NCBI GenBank assembly: GCA_029204225.1
Contig: CM055099.1
Coordinates: 59,479,010-59,543,009 of the forward strand
Reading direction: 5' to 3'
Length of the DNA stretch: 64,000 nucleotides
Source of the DNA: Diphasiastrum complanatum
Lineage: Eukaryota > Streptophyta > Lycopodiopsida > Lycopodiales > Lycopodiaceae
Within the stretch, counting starts at the first letter, position 1. Each line of letters starts with the position of its first letter. A model generated the notes under the pieces. That model was given only the letters and a program-made list of their open reading frames with translations. It made no database searches and was not told the DNA's origin. Positions 60,502 through 64,000 of the stretch are shown piece by piece. Position numbers and translations under genes: made by a program.

Positions 60502-61990
60502 GTAACCCTCCCCTACTGCATAACGCCAAACAAAGAAATTGGTCATGCGGATGAAAGTTTTATGATGCAAGTCCTTTTAATAAGTACAAGGATGTGTGAT
60601 GTTTTGAGATTTTTTGAATCAAGTTTTGAGCAAAGTAAAACTATAAGATACGAGTTGTTTTAATGTTCAGTGAAAGATAATGCTGGGGTATGAGAGTCCT
60701 ATATAGAGACTTTGAATAGATACTCAGTGTCTTGAAGGATGTGAAAGCAAAGACCTGAAGTCGTGTAGAAAGTAGGAAGTGGTCATATAGCTCGTGATTT
60801 ATCGAAAACTTTCAGGCTCATCTAGAAAGGAATATAAAGAAAAACAGGTTCTCTTTCATCAATACATATGCACAAAAAGTACAGTGATTATAGATGTACC
60901 ATTATAATGGTTAATATTTTAAAGCATCTGTAGTCAAATCTGAAACTGGCAATAACTTTCACGGTGTGATTTATCTTCATGAGGGAGGCCTCCATGCATG
61001 CCATCCAATAGCATAGATCTTATACATTCTATTGCTTCTGAGGTGCTCTAGTTTGCAGAAGTTGGCTTAGATTATCATGGATGCTGACGCTTGTGAGAAT
61101 CGATCTCCAAAGCACGCACTGAGTCACAAATGATATTCTCCATCCTTGTCTCTGAATGAGATGATGTTATTACCGTTGAGGAGAAACCTTCCCAGTTTAG
61201 AAACCTGTGGGAGATTCAGTACTATATCACTTAGAGACTGACTGCAAAGCATGAGTTTCTGAAAGGGCATTTATTTTTGATACCTTTGGTCCTCGTAGTT
61301 GCCATGCAACAAGAGTGAAGGCTTTACATTTTTCATGAGCTATCTTATAGATCTTCCGACCAGATTATTTAACGCTTCAGTAGACCTTTACAAGGTCATT
61401 GCAAGGGGCCCATTAGGGATGTGCAGGTTGCTGTTTCTCCTCAAAATCTCTAAGCGAAAGCATGAGAGACAAGCGTTTGGTGCTTTCGATGTCTCTTCTC
61501 TTTGGATGGTATGTCTGTAGAGAGATCTGGGATAGCCATAAGGGAGAGTCATGGGAAAACCGAACCATTGGGAGCTGTCTTTGCTCAAGTTCGTGGATGA
61601 AGGCATTTATATTCCAAGCAATGCCACTGGCACCGGCGCCAATGTCTTCATGGGCAACCATTTGGCGGCTCTAGAGAGCTCTATTTTGTGTGCCGCCTCT
61701 TGGTATCACGCAGGCATGGGTATAGGAAGCCTGGGAAGCAATAAAGTTTAGGGAGGGAAAAAATTTAGAAAGAGAATTATAGAGAGAAAAAAATAACCCG
61801 CATTAGGAAAACTAGGCAATGTATTGTTGTGAGGAGATGTTCTAAATGGCAACAAAACCTTAAGGGGTAGCTATTGTGACTCAGAACAAGCAAGTCTCAA
61901 TGCCCCTTGCTGGAAAGTTGTCTTGACACTTGCCATGGCATGCTAGCAGCCCCAAAGACCAATGTCAATCAACGCTTGAAATGTACCTTC
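60502..61990. other. Downstream of pinin exon 6; no exon seen
   Basis: I looked for the coiled-coil exons of pinin (AEEKAREE-like, then RLRLQERE-like) and found none. Short open frames near 61460-61750 show no family pattern. This is probably intron 6. Confidence 0.5.
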
Positions 61991-64000
61991 CCAAACATTT
62001 TGTTAAATTGGGATTCTCTCAAATTGGGTTGTGTAGCAATCAGTAAAAGTGCCAATTGAAGGCCACTCGCAATTTTTGTCCTAGCACGAGGGTGAGGGTT
62101 ATCCCTGCTGATGCCAACGCTATGCTTACCATTTGGTCCTCGGCATCAGCGCTATGTTGTTGGGACCATTTGGTCCAAACTTGGTTGAGAATATATTTGT
62201 TGTGGCTTGTGGCTCTAAGTGTAACTTGCGTGAATGATGTCGAGCTCTAGTATTCTAACCTTTTGGTTGGTTGGATGGCATGCTTGAATGGAATTACTTG
62301 CTGCATAGTATGGCATGGTGCAAGGTTTGCTCCCAACACTCTTTGAGTAATTAAGTCTCCCAAGATGGCCATCCCATGGGTTCCGATCTATATCGACATG
62401 TTGGTTGCTTGTATTATGTGTTGGTTGGAAGGGCAAGTTGACGAACCCGAGAATCATGAGCTTTATCCTTAGCTCCTTTTAAGGTGCTTTGCTACATGTG
62501 ATATTAGAGCTGACTAGCTGGTTAATAGCCTAGCATTCATGTGATGACTGCCAAATAAGAGTGCATTAGAAAGGGATACTGGTTGCACACGGTGCTCTTG
62601 AGAAAATTCAAGCACAAGTAGACTCACGATTAGGGTCTTTGGAAGGCAATTCAGGCGACAATGTGCTGCCCATTGGGTGCAATCAAGCTTAGGCCGCGAT
62701 GATTTGGGTTTGCTGTCTGTATGGAGGTAAAGTGCTGCGAAGTAAGTGAAATTACGGTCCACGCCTTGGTGGGATGCGAGGTTACACATTCGAACTGTAT
62801 TGGCTAACTATTGATACAAAGTTGCTACTTGAGTATGAGTGTAAAGCACGGGTAGTTAGTTGTTGATGCAAAATGGTTGCTGAATTGTTCGATCATTTGT
62901 ACGGAGGCTTATGAGTCAGTGTGTTGTCAAGTCAATATCAGGGCGGTCATGCCAACGAGTTGTATGGGACATTCTAGTGTCATGGGACATAGGTATTGAC
63001 ACTGAAGGCAAGTGAGGGTTATGTGGTTAGCCCTTGGCAATGTAGGTTGTCAACTGAGAGGGTTGGAGTGCTACTAGTAAGGGTGAAAGCACGACCTTGT
63101 TGTTCCTAGTATATGCTCTAGGGTTGGTCTCATGGGTTCTATTGGTGTGCAACTAGGTAAAGTTTTTGACTAAGGCTCCAAACGGGGGGCTTTGTGATTG
63201 TGAACCTGTTAGTGGAGTTGCCTTAAATGACTTCTTGAACATGCTAGTGGCAAGTCTTAGTATGTTTGCTTGGCTTGGTTTGCATGATTGCTTGAGATGC
63301 AAGGGGTTGTAAAGCTTGAGAAGGAATTATTGGGGGCTAATGCCACAATCAGAGAAGAGGATCAAGATCCATGGGGCAAATTTTGTAATTCGGCACTTTG
63401 CATGGATAAGTTGCAACTGAAAGACTTGATGTTGGCAAAAGATTGGATGGTTGGCCAATAACTTGATTCGATTTCATTTGCGACAATGCTTATCACAGGT
63501 TGGAAAAGCACTCTAAAGGCAAATCTTATTTGGAGTAGTCAGTCTTATGGGGATGTTTTATGAGCTCAGGGAGCTTCAACATATGTTTAGAAAAGGTCAA
63601 TCTGGAGCTCAAGGTGTCCCAGTGAGGTGTCACAATTCACTCCTCGTTGGGGTGGAGCCTTGGAGGGTATAAGTATACCCATAGACCTCTCCTGAAGGAG
63701 AGCTTGATTTGGTGTATTGTAGCTACATGCTGCTGGTGTGACATCTCTCCTATTGAGTCCTTGCTTTGGTCCATAGCTTGGGGACTAGATCTGATTGATC
63801 TAGGTTGGCTGTAGAGGTTGTTTGTTCCGCCATTCGTTCCCGTTGTTTCTCTTGATTAGACATCCTAGTCTTTGATCCTTGGAGGTCTTGAAAGCAGCAA
63901 TGGTTGATGCTAGCGCTATGTTGTCGCCCTTGGTTGAAACTTTATTGTCAGTATATTTGTTGTGCCTTGTGGCTTTGGGTGTTGTGGCTTGTTTGATTCT
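61990..64000 (+). mobile_element. Possible non-autonomous LTR element, cut by the window
   Basis: AGCGCTATGTTGT followed by TATATTTGTTGTG(G/C)CTTGTGGCT occurs near 62148-62215 and again near 63912-63980, 1764 bp apart. Downstream of the first copy is a primer-site-like TGATATTAGAGC (62499-62510, 10 of 12 matches to the initiator-Met type). The sequence between has no pol pattern. This fits a short LTR element with its 3' LTR running off the window. Boundaries are uncertain. Confidence 0.35.

Noticed and set aside
61299-61751. Cluster of short open frames as further pinin exons or another gene
   Set aside because: No match to the pinin coiled-coil half and no convincing splice borders. The frames overlap on both strands.

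Overview
This window is nuclear DNA of a land plant with a repeat-rich, AT-rich genome. The evidence is a spliced, plant-type pinin gene, telo-box motifs in front of it, and Ty1/copia and Ty3/gypsy retrotransposon fossils with the initiator-methionine tRNA primer site usual in plant Copia elements. Introns of up to 4.3 kb carrying retroelement debris suggest a large genome. I cannot name the species.

The only host gene I can support is at the right: a pinin homologue (SDK/memA family, an exon-junction-complex splicing cofactor) on the + strand. Six exons lie between 52191 and 60501, all joined in phase 0, coding for 207 residues up to the start of the pinin core domain. The gene should run on beyond the window. 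Its first intron holds an antisense Copia fossil. A perfect 160-bp tandem duplication copies the end of exon 4 with its splice donor and creates a possible 28-nt poison exon.

The rest is nested and eroded mobile DNA. 1-1300: Gypsy integrase fossil. 1.6-3.7 kb: gag-like remnant and degenerate repeats. 3.7-6.4 kb: a coding family I do not recognise (K), with relatives at 29.9-31.2 kb and 36.9-37.5 kb. 6.5-9.3 kb: Gypsy gag fragment, minus-strand Copia with its LTR, and Copia ends. 9.3-14.4 kb: microsatellites, a perfect hairpin, and two LTR-like promoter/leader repeats in opposite orientation. 15.1-15.9 kb: Copia fossil running into a 3-kb CpG-rich minisatellite (15.9-18.9 kb). 18.9-22 kb: Gypsy fossils.

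Two young, nearly identical Copia elements dominate the middle. Element A is at 21976-28033 (target duplication AATAC). Element B is at 39728-45877 and sits inside an older minus-strand Copia (C, 39391-50019). Around them lie Copia fossils D, E, G and H and pieces of family K, some in mixed-family junctions.

A recurring theme is a G-box palindrome, TCACACGTGTGA, often preceded by a GTACAG-like motif. It occurs in the LTRs of A and B and in several unrelated repeats, so these elements may share a regulatory module. Retroelement fossils are described only by family, extent, parts and approximate state.
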